Position numbers and translations under genes: made by a program
The notes under the pieces: generated by a model
Told to the model about the DNA's origin: nothing
Database searches by the model: none
Seen by the model: the letters and a program-made list of their open reading frames with translations, nothing else
Shown: positions 25,430-37,344 of the stretch, piece after piece
Layout of the letters: the number at the start of each line of letters is the position of its first letter
How positions within the stretch are numbered: position 1 is the stretch's first letter
DNA from: Molossus alvarezi
Lineage: Eukaryota; Chordata; Mammalia; Chiroptera; Molossidae
Assembly: GCA_037176705.1 (NCBI GenBank)
Contig: CM073886.1
Coordinates: forward strand, 13,104,501-13,168,500
DNA length: 64,000 nucleotides
Direction of reading: 5' to 3'

Positions 25430-25676
25430 TTTTTTTTCTGTCAATCCTCACCCGAGGCTATTTTCCATTGATTTTTAGATAGAGTGGAAGGGAGAGAGGG
25501 AGAGAGGGAGAGAAACATTGATGTGAGAGAGACACATTGATTGGTTGCCTCATACATCACCCGACCAGAGCCGGAGACTGAACCTGCCACCCAGGTACGT
25601 GCCCTTGACTGGACTTGAACCCGAGATCCTTCGATCTGCAGGCTGACACTCTAACTGCTGAGCCAAACCGGCCAGG
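25430..25676 (-). mobile_element. Ves-type SINE, antisense, close to LMF1 exon
   Basis: On the minus strand it has the head CCCTGGCCGGTTTGGCTCAG, the B-box region GGGTTCAAGTCCAGTCAAGG, a CT-rich part and the terminus near ATTGACAG. It lies about 160 bases upstream of the acceptor of the exon at 25272, in sense with the gene. Imperfect flanks (AAAGGGTAAGATT and AAAAGGTAGAATT) may be a decayed target duplication. Confidence 0.87.
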
Positions 25677-28612
25677 GTGTAAAAGGTAGAATTCAAAGAA
25701 AGCTCCACAAAGGCTTTAATGACAAAAAGTTAGCAAATGCTACAGGGAAAAACATCAGCTCCCTTGTTATAAAGTCAGTTCCTTCTGTGTTTTCTTTAAA
25801 ACTCTGCTTTTAGACTGAGCATCATTACAGTTGTGCAAATGTGAGGCTTTCAAAATGGACAGACTTGCAAAGGTACACACATACAATCTTACTTATACTT
25901 CTATAGACACCAAGGAGGATGTGAAAGGGACAACGCTGCAACTGCTATGACACACCATTCTGCAGCTCAAGTGGGCTGGACAAAACCTCCACTCATTTCC
26001 TCGAATGGTCACTACTGTTTCAAGGCACTGGAAACCCATGGTGCTCAGGCACGAGAGTGCCTCCAGGGAGCTGCTTTGCTGCCCAGTCCCCTGGCAGAGT
26101 GGCTGGAGGGAGAGGGGGCTCTGCTGACCAGCCTGTGGTGGGCTTCTGGGTGCTGGCCAGCCACCCCAGCACAGTCGGCTCCCCACAACACTGCACAGCT
26201 TCCAGGATGCCATGCAATGCCCACATCATGGCTGGTCTGCAGTCCCAGGGAGGACAGTCAGCGCACGTGCCTGTCAGATGCAGCCCCACCCCCAACAACC
26301 CACTTTCTCTCCACATGATTCCTTCATCAGTCAGAAACCAACTGTTACCTTACCAGGAATAAAAACATTGCTTGAGATGCAGAGATTCAGCTCCAATTTG
26401 TCTTACATAAGGGCTGGACTAGGTGAGGAAGAAACTGCATGGAGAAAGAAACCACCCTGGAATGCAGCTCGGCTTTCTCAGGGATGGTGGTTCCTGCAGC
26501 GACGACCACCTGTTTTGTCCACCCAGCCACGCACCCCAGGGTTGTCCAGGGCAGTGTTCCTCATTAGAGCCACTGGCCATGAGCTTTACTCACGTCTGTG
26601 AAACACCCCTGCTGCAACACTGAGGTTGGTGACTGACTGAAAACTGGAGGCGGTGGCCGACACTGGCTGACACATACAACTGACCTTCATGTGTGGGAAA
26701 GACTGGGGCGGCTGAGGCTCTGAGCCAGAATCCGAGTGTGAGTTGATGGGCCCTCTGGTGGCCATGCAGCCAGCAAGGCGGGACTGTTCAGGATGTGAGA
26801 CGTGCTCAGTGTGACACATGTGGAGCCCACAGGACGGGCCGAGGGAATGGAGCAGGTGTGGAGCGGGGAGCAGCCAAGACCTCTGGTGGGTGGCAGAGAC
26901 TCAGTGACACCCACAGGAGCAGGGAGGGGAAACCTGGAGTGACGTGGAGGCCACGCGGCTTCTGCAGTGAGACTGAATGGCCGAGCTCCACGGCGCGTGG
27001 GCTGCACTGAGAAACACGCGTGCACCTAACAGTGGTTTACACACGCACTCCCAAGGGACGGCAGGACGCAGCTTTCCGAGCACCATGAAGACCCGAAGGC
27101 TATGCGGAGTTGGTCTGGGGAAGCCGCTCCCTGCTTCAGCAGCCACCTTGCTGGGTCTCCCACCGCGTGGGGCCGCGCCAGCTGCTTCCAAAGCCACGGG
27201 GCTGAGGCCCACTGTGGAGCCGTGCTCCAGGATAAAGACCTTTTGAATGAATCACTTTGAAAAGTGGAGAGTCCCATCTTCCTGGAAACTGGGTTTGCTT
27301 AGATCACGAAGTGCCAGAGAGACAAGTTCGGGTGTGAATTTGGCCGCACGGTTGTTGTGTGAAAACCGCGCGCCAGGGAGTCAGACGTGTCCCGATGACC
27401 CGGATGTGGGCGAGCCCCCCGGCCTGTGGGAGAACTGCCGGCTCCTGAGGAAAGGCGCCCCTCGCCCCGCCGAGCCTCAGCCGAGCGGGCACACGGCTCC
27501 CCCGTGAGCGCGGCTCCACGCCCTGCATTCCCGCAGAATCTGAGAGTGGTACTCTTTGGAGATTCAAACCAGGCGAAGAAGAAAAAAAACAAAATAATTA
27601 AAATGTCATTCAAACTCTAAGCTAATATGAGACACTTAAAAATCTGAGACATTCTTTTAGGAGCGGAGGATAATTATATTCCTCCCCATCTACTGATTTC
27701 TCCCTACAATGCAGATGTCAGATTTTCCACAGATTTTTTTTTTCTTCCAGAGTGAGTGTCAAAGGAACAAAGCCTTCTTTGAGACTTTTTCAGCCCAAAA
27801 TTAATTCTGAAGAAAAAAAAACCCGGCAGATAGGCCACTAAAAAGGCAGACCCAAAGAGAGCTGAGTGACCCACAGCTGTCCATACAAGCCCTGCTCTTG
27901 CTTGGGAACGGTAGAGGGCCAGGATGCTGGAACATTCCGGAGTGACCGAGGAAGCCCCAGACCTGACAGGCTGTGGGTGGGAGGCAGGAGCCTGTGGGAG
28001 CAGATGGGCTCTTCTCTGAAGTTCACGGTCTCAGAACACTCATCTAAAAACTGCCATTTGGAAATGGAAGATTCCAAGGCCCCACACACAGAACATGCAT
28101 TTCTGTGAAGCTGCACAAGCCCCTTCACACCCGATGGGGTCGGGGGCACTTGGCAGGCCTGCAGCGCCCACGGAGGCCCACGGAGGCGACTCCCTTTCCT
28201 CAGGGGCACCTGCACCACCACGAGGGTTGTCTGCCTCATCTTGAACACACACCTGCCCTCATCATCAGCAACTCTGCCTGCTCCTTTCCACAAAGGAGAA
28301 GCTTCATGGACCCTGGAGCCCCGAGCACTAACGAGTGGTTCGCAAGTGTAGGGGGACAGGCAATCGCTCCCATGAGCAGGCGTGGTGTCTGGGGTGCCGC
28401 TCAGGGGTCATGGTTAGGCCAGGGCACCCTGGGTTCTACCCTGACCCAAACAGCATGCCGCTTCTGTCCTGTGGGAGCTGAGCTGGGACCACAGGACCCC
28501 ATGTGCAGGCAGGGGTACCCCATGAGCTCTGAGTGAGCAGAGGTGGACCCCATGTCTCAGGGCCTATGGAGATGCTGCATAACGACTGACTTGTCTCCAT
28601 ATGTATATTTTT
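25677..28612. other. Unique intronic sequence with CpG patch
   Basis: There is no recognisable gene or mobile element. It includes the CpG-dense patch listed separately, followed by an AT-rich stretch at 27580-27840. Confidence 0.55.
27361..27540. promoter_or_regulatory. CpG-dense patch
   Basis: A hand count gives about 21 CpG dinucleotides in 180 bp, far above the surrounding intron where CpG is depleted. There is no repeat structure and no recognised coding sequence. It could be a small intragenic CpG island, an enhancer or a chance survivor of methylation decay. Confidence 0.4.
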
Positions 28613-28812
28613 AATCCTCACCCAAGGATATTTTTCTATTTATCTTTAGATAGAGTGGGAGAGAGGGAAAGAGAGGAAGAGAGAGAGAAACACTGACGTG
28701 AGAGGGACACATCAACTGGGTTGCCTCCCACACGACCCAGACCAGGGCCGGGGACGAACCGCAACTGAGGTCCAACCACTTGGGTTCAATCACTGAGCCA
28801 AACCGGCCAGGA
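28613..28812 (-). mobile_element. Ves-type SINE, antisense, internally deleted
   Basis: The tail side (ATCCTCACCCAAGG) and the head side (AGCCAAACCGGCCAGG) are both present. About 50 bases of the tRNA-like part, including most of the B-box area, are missing, so it could not be transcribed by RNA polymerase III. Confidence 0.85.
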
Positions 28813-30129
28813 CTTGTCTCAATATTTGAAAGGCCCCGAGCCAACCCAGAGTCACAACGTGGCCCCATTTCTTATTCTCCAGGATCAGTCTGGTGGTGTC
28901 AGTACTTTCTGACCCCAAGGCACTGTGAAACAGAAATACGCACACAGTCCGTCCCAGTCAGTTACAGGACAGCGCTTGGACTGAAACCTGTGATTAGGAA
29001 GAGAAATCACTAAAGCATTTGTTGTGGGGTTTTACCTCCCAAATCCTGGAGATTTAAAAAAAATTGCCACGGGGCACCTGTCTGTGGTACTTTGAAGTGA
29101 GCCTGCATGGAGTGGGTGAAAGGGATGGTCACAGGTCCTTGCAGGCATTTAGGACTCGATGACTTTCTAGACCACTGGGAATGTCTTTCTGCTGAGGGTG
29201 GTTCTGAGATAAGTGGCTGGAAATAGAGGCACAAAGAGGGTGCCTGGGAGCCTGTGCAAGCGGGGCCAGGGGCTGCAGCTGGGGCCATAGGTCAGACCAC
29301 TGCAGACATCGTTCCCCAGAAATTCCCATGCTGCCCGCAGGCTGGAGCCCGAGGTCTGGCCTGCCGGGTGCTCCTGCAGGAAGGCAGAAAGCGCCTTTCT
29401 TCAGCTCTGCCCACGCTAATGCAATAAAACAAATTGGGATAATTGTTCTTCTTGGGGAGTGGGGATCCCAGGACAGGGCAGGCTGGCCAAGGAAATGACA
29501 ACATCCACTTAATTTGGGTCTTCATGGGGCATGTTGCATTCTGACATTTATTTCATTATATGTAACACAATTTTACTGGAGGCAATACGATTCTAAGAGC
29601 TCCTGACTTCAAACTCTCCTTTTTCCTTTAGTGACTCAGCTCCTTGCTTTTCTTCGCTAACCTTTCCATGCCTCCTGCCTGGGCCAGAGCGCCTCTGGGA
29701 TACACACGTGAGGCACGCTAAGTAAACAGCTCTCACAGTCACTCCGGGTCCCTACCCCAAGCAGTCCCTGGGCCTCCATGGGAAAGAGCAGAGATCCAAG
29801 TGCAGACTCACTGAGCTTCTGGTCAAAGCCTCATCCCAGCCAGCAAACTTCCTTCCCATCAGACGGAAACCCGAATCTCAGAGCACGAGATGTGGAGCCG
29901 ACGTCCAGCCCGAGATCAAGGTGTCGCTTGGACACCGCAGCAGCAAGGCAATTCCACACCCCAATCGCCAGAAAGGTGTGCAGCCAGCCAGCTCTACCTG
30001 CTCTGGGATCTCACAGACAGAATCAGGTGGCAGGCGCTCTGGCTCCAGTTTTGGGTGGGTCAGCTGAGCATGCTGTGGGGTTCACCTGTGCTGCCGCATC
30101 AGGAGTTGGTTCCCTTCTGCAGCGGAGTG
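28813..30129. other. Unique intronic sequence
   Basis: I see nothing recognisable here beyond scattered T- and A-rich runs. Confidence 0.5.
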
Positions 30130-31412
30130 CAGGCCCTCATGTGAATGACTACAAATTATCCATCCCGCTGGTGGACGTCTGCGCATTTCCCAGTCTGGCG
30201 GTTATGAATAGGGATGTGTGGATGTATGTGGCCTCTGTGTGGACACAGGTTTTCATTTCTCTTGAGCAGTTCCCAGTGGTGGAGGGCTGGCTCACAGAGC
30301 AGGCACGTGTCGCCTCGCAGGAGACTGTAACGTGGCTGCACCATCTTACACCCCATCAGTGATGAACCATTAGGAATTCCAGTTGCCTGCACACGCACCG
30401 GCAGGGGGTGCTGACAGTGTTTTAGGTTCGACCCTCTCGTGGGCTGGATGCTGTCTCAGAGTTTCCACACACGTCTCCACTCATACCTTCATGTGTGAAG
30501 CATGCTCAGTCCTGTCCTATGATTGTGATTTGTGTGTTCAGATGTTCACTTTTGGTTAGAGCTATGCACTGCTAAAATGTTTTCCAGTCTCTGGCTTGCC
30601 TGTTCATTTTCTTAATGGTGTCTTTTGATTATGGAAAAATTTACTATCAATGAAGTACAATTTATCAGTATTTTGTTCTTTAATGCTTAAGTGCTTTTTG
30701 TGCCCTGTCCAAGAAATTTTTGTCTACCTCAGAGTAACCATGTTATCTTTGAAATACCCTATGATTCTGGCTTTTATGTTTTTTAAAAAAAATACTTTCC
30801 TTGCCCTGTTGTTTTGACTCAGTGCCTTAGTTGAAAAGCAGTCGACTGTATCTGTGCGAATGTGTTGCTGGGAGACATTCTTTTACGTTTTCTTCTAAGA
30901 ACTTTCAGGTTTTGCTTTTACATTCAGGTCCATGAGGTATCTCGACTTAGTTTGAGATAGATGAAATTGCAATCAAAGCTCATTTTATTTTTCATATCCA
31001 GCACTATTTATAAAAACTGACTTTCCTTCCCCCGCTGATTTGATAGCTCAGTTTAGTGAGAATCGCAGTAAAGGCCGGGTCTGTTTCTGGACCCCATCTC
31101 TTCTGCTGATCTCTTTTCCCAGCTCAGATCAATGCCACACATCAGTTTTAAATTAAGTTGTAAAATCGGGCAGTATTAGTCCTTCAACTTTGTTCTTCTT
31201 TTTCAAGATTCTCTGTATTTCAATGTAGATTTGAAAATCAGTGTCAATTTCTCCAAAAAAGCACCCTGGGAGTTTGACAGGAATTGCCTTGTCTATATTA
31301 TAAATTTGAGTAAAATAGATATCTTAACAATATTGAGTCTTCCGACCCACCAACATGGTGTGTCTTCATTTATGTAGGGCTTTTAAACTCCTATCAGCAG
31401 TTTTGCAGTTTT

Positions 31413-31668
31413 TTTTTTTTTTTTATCCTCACCCGAGGACATTTTTTGTTCAGGTAGAGTGGGAGGGAGAGAGAGGGAGAGAGAGGAAGAGAGAGGGAGA
31501 GAGAGAAACATCGATGTGAAAGGGACACATCGAGTGGCTGCCACCCGCACGACCGACCAGGGCCGGGGACAAACTGTAACCAAGGTACATGCCCTTAGCG
31601 GGAACTGAACCCGAGTCTCTCAGGACTGTAGGCTGATGCTCTAACCGCTGAGGCAAACCGGCCAGGGC
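31413..31668 (-). mobile_element. Ves-type SINE with 15-bp target duplication
   Basis: Flanks CAGTTTTGCAGTTTT at 31398-31412 and 31669-31683 are identical. On the minus strand the head is GCCCTGGCCGGTTTGCCTCAG and the subfamily mark is GGTTCAGTTCCCGCTAAGGG. It carries a long GA/CT-rich stretch. Confidence 0.93.
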
Positions 31669-31789
31669 CAGTTTTGCAGTTTTAATGTACACATTTTGGA
31701 CATCCTTAATCAGATTTATTATGAGGTATTTGGGGGCTTTTGATACATTAGTAGACTATATTCTCAGACTGGATTCTTTTATTTTTCTT

Positions 31790-32044
31790 TCTTATCCTCA
31801 CCTCAGGACATTTTCCCATTTTTTGTTCAGATAGAGTGGGAGGGAGAGAGAGAGGGAGAGAGAGAGAAAGAGAGAGAGAAACATCAACATGAGAGAGACA
31901 CATCGACTGGTTGCCTCCCGCATGATCCCGACCCGGGCTGCGGACCAAACCGCAACTAAGGTATGTGCCCTTGACCGGAATTGAACCCATGACTCTTTGT
32001 TCCACAGGTCAACGTTCTAACTGCTGAGCCAAACTGGCCAGGGC
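31790..32044 (-). mobile_element. Ves-type SINE, antisense
   Basis: On the minus strand it has the head GCCCTGGCCAGTTTGGCTCAG and the B-box region GGGTTCAATTCCGGTCAAGG, so it belongs to the GTCAAGGGC subfamily rather than that of its two neighbours. No clear duplication is seen. Confidence 0.9.
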
Positions 32045-32058
32045 TCTAATGATTTCTT

Positions 32059-32303
32059 TTTTTTAATCCTCACCCGAGGACATTTTTCCATTTTTTGTTC
32101 AGGTAGAGTGGGAGGGAGAGAGAGGAACAGAGAGAGAGAGAAACATCCATGTGAAAGGGACACATCGAGTGGCTGCCACCCGCACAACCGACCAGGGCCG
32201 GGGACAAACTGCAACCGAGGTACGCGCCCTTAGCGGGAACCGAACCCGGGTCTCTCAGGACCGCAGGCTGACACTCTAACCGCTGAACCAAACCGGCCAG
32301 GGC
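32059..32303 (-). mobile_element. Ves-type SINE with 10-bp target duplication
   Basis: ATGATTTCTT flanks it at 32049-32058 and 32304-32313. Subfamily mark GGTTCGGTTCCCGCTAAGGG is on the minus strand. It lies only 15 bases from the preceding SINE. Confidence 0.92.
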
Positions 32304-33789
32304 ATGATTTCTTAATAGTATATAAAATAATCATTTTTCTCACTGACCTTGTATCCTGCCACCTTGTGAAATTCATGTACTCATTTTAGATTCTCCTGGA
32401 TTTTCTACATATATGATCGTATCTATGAATAACAGTTTCATTGATTTTCCCCCAGTCTTTTTATCTTTCATTTCTTTTTCTTGTCATATTGCACTAAGAC
32501 CCCAGTACAGTGTTGAAGAGCAGAACGAGGAACAGACATCCGGCCTGGTTTCTAACTGCACGTGGAATCTCCCTCCTCTGGGGGGGAAGACCTGGTGTGA
32601 GCTGAGGTTTCACAGACGCCTTTGCCAGGCTGCGGAAGTTCTGTCTAAGGCTGTCATGAGTGGGTGATGGATTGTATCATGTGCTTTTTCTTTTTTGCAC
32701 TTGAGATGATAAAATGGTTCTTCATCTATATTCTGTTACTATAGTGAACTGCATTAATTGATTTTCAAATGTTAGAACCAACTTGCATTACTGAGATAAA
32801 CCATGCCTTTTTATATTGCCAGATTTGATTTGCTGACATTTTGCAGAGGGTTTCTGTGCCTTTGCTCATGAGGGATATTAGTCTCTATTTTCCTTCTTCT
32901 GATGTCCTCATCAGGTTTTGGTATCACTGTTATACTGGTCACATAAAACAATTTGGGAAGTGTTCCCTCCTCTGCTATTTCCCAAAAGAGTTTGTGTGAA
33001 GGATTGCTATTATTTCCTCCTTAAACATTTGATAGATTCCACCGGTGAAGCCATCTGGGCCTGTACTTTTCTTTCTGGAATGGTTTTTGATTACAAATTC
33101 AATTTATTTAACAGATATGGAGCCACTTAGATTTCCTGTTTCCTTTGTCTCAGTTTTGGTAAGCTGCACTTGTCCATTTCATCTACATCGTTGGATTTAT
33201 TGGCCCAAAGCTTTCATAATATCCCAGGTGACTCTTTATGGCAGGATCCTGGACACAATTACCAGTTATTTGAGGAAAGTGTTTTCTCACGGTGCCCTTC
33301 AATCACAGCCTGGCTGCGGCTCCCGGCTCTGCTGAATTCTGATTTGCAAACTAGAGGTCCTCTGGGCCTGTATCTTCTGCATTTCAGATATGGCTTTTCT
33401 TCTTGTGTTAACAAGACGGTAGGACAGTCTGCACACAAGGTGCTTCAGAGGGCCCCACTGGGGCTGCAGCCAGGCGTGAGCAGAGCCATGAGCGGCACAG
33501 GTGTTCGGCAGTCAAGCCCCTGCTGATTAATGACTAGGGACTCGAAGCCGCGTGGAAAATGCACCGGCATCTTGTCACTACTTTCTGCAGCCTGTAGGTT
33601 ACTTGGGGGTCACTGAAACGTATGAACAGGAACACTAATCCTCATGTCGGCTTCTGAGAGGTGTCAGAGGCTCTGCTCATTCCTGAATTCACCAGGTCCG
33701 GATCCTTTGTTCCTTCTTTTATATTGTGTGGATGAAAAGGGGGCTTCTAAGGAAAGTAACCTCACAGGGTAATCGGATCATAAATTCTT

Positions 33790-34009
33790 CTTCTTTTTTT
33801 TAATCCTCACTCAAGGACATTTTTCCATTTTTTGTTCAGATGGAGAAAAACATCGACGTGAAAGGGACACATCGAGTGGCTGCCACCTGCCCGACCAACC
33901 AGGGCCGGGGACAAACTGCAACCGAGGTACATGCCCTTAGAGGGAACCGAACCCGGGTCTCTCTGGACCGCAGGCCAACGCTCTAACCGCTGAACCAAAC
34001 CGGCCAGGG
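33790..34009 (-). mobile_element. Ves-type SINE lacking GA stretch, with target duplication
   Basis: A perfect duplication CGGATCATAAATTCTT flanks it at 33774-33789 and 34010-34025 (the first base may belong to the SINE). The GA/CT-rich stretch normally between the body and the tail is almost absent. The CCCTCTAAGGGC variant of the young subfamily mark is present. Confidence 0.93.
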
Positions 34010-34029
34010 CGGATCATAAATTCTTAAAT

Positions 34030-34370
34030 GGGCAAGTCATAGTGGGTAGTCAAGACCCAGGCATGTAACTTTTTAGTAAAAGGTTTATCTTTGCCTTAAG
34101 CAAGCCCTGTCCATTGTTTCTGTGTTTCAAGGTTAACGCACCTTTGAAGTAAATATAACCACCCTCAAAAGAGCACATAACCTCTTTAACTATCCTGTAA
34201 CTCAACCCCACCGTGCTTTCTCCCACCCCCACCCCCTGGATTTCAAATGCATAAAAGAAACTGAAACTGTCGTTGTCTGGAGCATCTGAGATCTTGCTCC
34301 CTGGCACAGAAATAAACTCTTACAGAAATTCTCTACAGGTTTAAACATTTCTTACGTCGACGGTTATATC
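34030..34370 (+). mobile_element. Second LTR-like block (putative)
   Basis: On the plus strand a TATA-like CATAAAAG (34250-34257) lies about 60 bases before a polyadenylation signal AATAAA (34311-34316). This short R-region geometry is typical of retroviral LTRs. C-rich sequence precedes the TATA-like box. Ends and internal sequence were not identified, so this is tentative. Confidence 0.35.
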
Positions 34371-34487
34371 CCTCCACTTACTTCTTAGAAAAACGAGCTG
34401 CTCCAGCATAGCAAATATGCAACTTGAATGAAAACTGCTTATTTTAGCTGTGTTTTTGCTCAATAAGAATTGAGGGTACTAAATTCT

Positions 34488-34730
34488 CCTTTTTTTTTTT
34501 ATCCTCACCCGAGGACATTTTTCCGTATTTTGTTCAGATAGAGTGGGAGGGGGAGAGAGAGAGAGAAACATCGACATGAAAGGGACACATCGAGTGGTTG
34601 CCACCCGCATGACCCAACCAGGGCTGGGGACAAACTGCAACCGAGGTACGTGCCCTTAGCGGAAACTGAACCCGGGTCTCTCTGGACCGCAGGCCGCCGC
34701 TCTAACCGCTGAGCCAAACCGGCCAGGGCA
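34488..34730 (-). mobile_element. Ves-type SINE with 15-bp target duplication
   Basis: AGGGTACTAAATTCT flanks it at 34473-34487 and 34731-34745. On the minus strand the head is GCCCTGGCCGGTTTGGCTCAG and the mark GGTTCAGTTTCCGCTAAGGG places it in the young group. Confidence 0.94.
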
Positions 34731-34745
34731 AGGGTACTAAATTCT

Positions 34746-36152
34746 TAACCCTTAAAATGCAAAGCAGTAATACAAATAATTTAGTATCAGGAGAAACGTG
34801 GTATAAGACGTTGGAAGAACTGGAGAGCACGCAGGGAAAGGAAAGCCACGCTGACACACAGTGGGAGCAGAGCCGCGGTGTCGAAGATGGATCCCCCAGA
34901 AGTAGAATTCATCAGTGGTCAGGTTCCTGACATCCACTGTCCTTATTCTGATGACTCCGAAGAGCATTTGGACATGGTGTTTTTCACCTAGTGTTGCTCA
35001 GGTTTGCATGTTCTCTGAGAGGTAATGCTTACACCAAAGCAGGTTCCTACAGGGAGAGGTCTCAGGTGGCAGCAAAGAGCCCTGCCCCTCAGCTGTTGCC
35101 CCCAGATGAGGCCAGGAGAAGGGCAGCGAGCTGGAGAGAGGGAGGTGCAGAAGAGCCTGGGCTTTGGCTTCTCAATTCTTGGGGTGGGGGGGTCAAACTG
35201 AAACCACGTGGCCTTGGTATTGTCCAGGTCTGAGAATTCCCAGCAACAAGGGCACTGGCTCAATTCCCAGAATTTTAGCAACTGAGAGCGCTAAACCCTC
35301 AGCACACACAGTTCATCAGCCCATCACAGGATGACATAATCAAGGACAGCTTCAGCTCCAAAGCAGCGTGTGGAAAACCCATTGTCTGCTCCGCACGGGA
35401 GGTGCAGGGTCAGAAGCAAAGGGCTCCAGGCTTCGGTGACAGGTTTCTGATGTGCTCCAGGGTAAAAACTCTGGCCAGCATAAACTCAGTCACACACACA
35501 TATATTCTGTCTTGACAAAAATTGTGACTGAGAAAAAAGTGAAAACTTTTTTTTAAAACGGCAACTTATTACCTTAAACACAGCGACGTAGACACCCATA
35601 ACATTTCCCATGTCTGCAAGTGAGAGATTCTATACTCTAATATGACCAAAATCTATGCATTGAGAGCAGAAAATTAGTCCCAAATCGGAGAAATGACCCA
35701 GACTCTCCTCCCACAGACAGTTAGTGTGTTTGCCCCACGCCGGTAGAAAGGCACGGCTGGAGTCCCGAGCAGCCTGCGTCTTCGTTCTGAGGAAGGAAGC
35801 TGAATGGGGTCACCTGTGGTGGGGGGACAGGGAGACAGAAGCGGCGTCACCTGCTCCTGCTTACAGCCTGGCTTCAGGCTGCAAATTCACGAAGCCCCAG
35901 CTGAGGCTGCCTGGAGCTGCACAGAGGGAGCCGAGGGAGACACCCCCGATGCTGCCTGAACTCAGCTCCAATCCACTCGTGTCAACAGTGGGGTGACCAT
36001 CTTGCCTCCACCAGGACCATGTGGTGACAGTTTGAGGCTATCACGTCACTATTCATCAGTGGGCACCAAAAACTAGGAGAGGAAACAGGACATCCCACCC
36101 CACACAGCCCAGGCCCGAAGCTGGCACAGGGAGCGGGGCAGGCAGCTGCGCC
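34746..36152. other. Unique intronic sequence
   Basis: I see no gene or identified repeat. A short (CA)n lies near 35492-35502. Confidence 0.5.
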
Positions 36153-36166
36153 CTGGGGCCCGTTTT

Positions 36167-37344
36167 TTTTTTTTTTTTTTTTTTTTTATTTATTTATTTA
36201 TTTTTTTTTATTTTTTATTTTTATTTTTTAATTTTTGCTACAGATATTTTACCTTTTTACCCCATTGGCACCCCCACCCTACCCCCCCTCCACCCTTTCC
36301 CCGGCTTAGTTGTCCATGTTCATTGGTCATGCATACATGCATATAAGTTCTGTGGTTTATCTTCCCACCCCCCACCCCCCATCCCCTCTTCTGAGGGATG
36401 TCAGTCTGTGCCCTACTTCCATGTGTCTGGGTCTACTGTATTCCTCAGACTGTTATGTTCATTATATTCCACAAATAAGTGAGATCATGTGGTATTTGTC
36501 TTTTTCTGCTTGGCTTCTTTCACTTAGGATAATACATTCCAGGTCCCTCCATGTCGTCTCAAAGGATAAGAGATCTTTCTTTCTTACCGCTGCATAGTAC
36601 TCCATTGTGTATATGTACCACTGCTTTTTTATCCATTCGTCTACTGGTGGACACTTGGGCTGTTTCCAGATCTTAGCTATTGTAAATAGTGCTGCTATGA
36701 ACATGGGGGTACATATATTCTTCCTGATTGGTGTTTCAGGCTTCTTAGGGTATATTCCCAGCAGTGGGATCACTGGGTCAAATGGAAGTTCCATTTTTAA
36801 TTTTTTGAGGTAACACCATATTGTTTTCCATAGCGGCTGCACCAGTCTGCATTCCCACCAGCAGTGTATTAGAGTCCCCTTTTCTCCACACCCTCGCCAA
36901 CACTTGTTGTTTGATGATTTGTTGATGGCGGCCATTCTGACAGGTGTGAGGTGATACCTCATTGTTGTTTTAATTTGCATCTCTCTGATGATTAGTGATG
37001 TTGAGCATTTCTTCATATGTCTCTTGGCCATTTGTATGTCCTGTTTGGAGAGGTGTCTATTCAGCTCCTCTGCCCATTTTTTAATTGGGTTCTTTGTCTT
37101 CCTTTTGTGGAGTTGTAGGAGCACTCTATATATATTGGAAATTAACCCCTTATCTGATACATCATTGGCAATGATGTTCTCCCATACAGTGGGTTGCCTT
37201 TCCATTTTGATGATTGTTTCTTTTGCTGTGCAGAAGCTTTTTAGTTTGATGTAGTCCCATGTGTTCATTTTCTCCTTTATTTCTGTTGCCTTGGGTGATG
37301 TATCAGTGAAAATTCTGCTCCGTATGATGTCCGAAATTTTGTTG
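36167..37344 (-). mobile_element. Young 5'-truncated LINE-1 with intact ORF2 C-terminus
   Basis: A recent L1 lies on the minus strand. The frame is open from the truncation point near 37344 to a stop at 36462, including 268 codons after the ATG at 37268, and covers only the C-terminal part of ORF2. It includes the Cys-rich knuckle [18 protein letters not shown] (C-X3-C-X7-H-X4-C). About 295 bases of 3' untranslated sequence and an A-rich tail follow. A perfect 14-bp duplication, CTGGGGCCCGTTTT, flanks it at 36153-36166 and 37345-37358. The insertion junction on the minus strand reads CTC|AAAACGG, close to the L1 endonuclease preference. Lacking the 5' part, it cannot move by itself. Confidence 0.96.
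36462..37268 (-). pseudogene. L1 ORF2 C-terminal fragment, 268 codons
   Basis: This is the longest retrotransposon frame in the window, uninterrupted from the internal ATG to the stop. It holds the C-terminal region and the Cys-rich knuckle but neither the endonuclease nor the reverse-transcriptase catalytic domain. It ends in the family's typical ISLICGI. It is a truncated fragment rather than a functional gene. Confidence 0.92.

Larger units (their letters stand above)
30130..33280 (-). mobile_element. Old LINE-1, antisense, carrying three SINEs
   Basis: The plus strand shows complements of the L1 ORF2 C-terminus and reverse-transcriptase region, for example AGATATCTTAACAATATTGAGTCTTCC near 31318-31342 and the stretch around CCATCTGGGCCTGTACTTTTC near 33050. 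The order runs from the 3' part (30130) to a more 5' part (33280) on the minus strand. No open ORF2 remains. Confidence 0.75.

Noticed and set aside
29778..30362. 194-codon plus-strand frame
   Set aside because: Its second half overlaps an antisense L1 end and its first half has no recognisable features.
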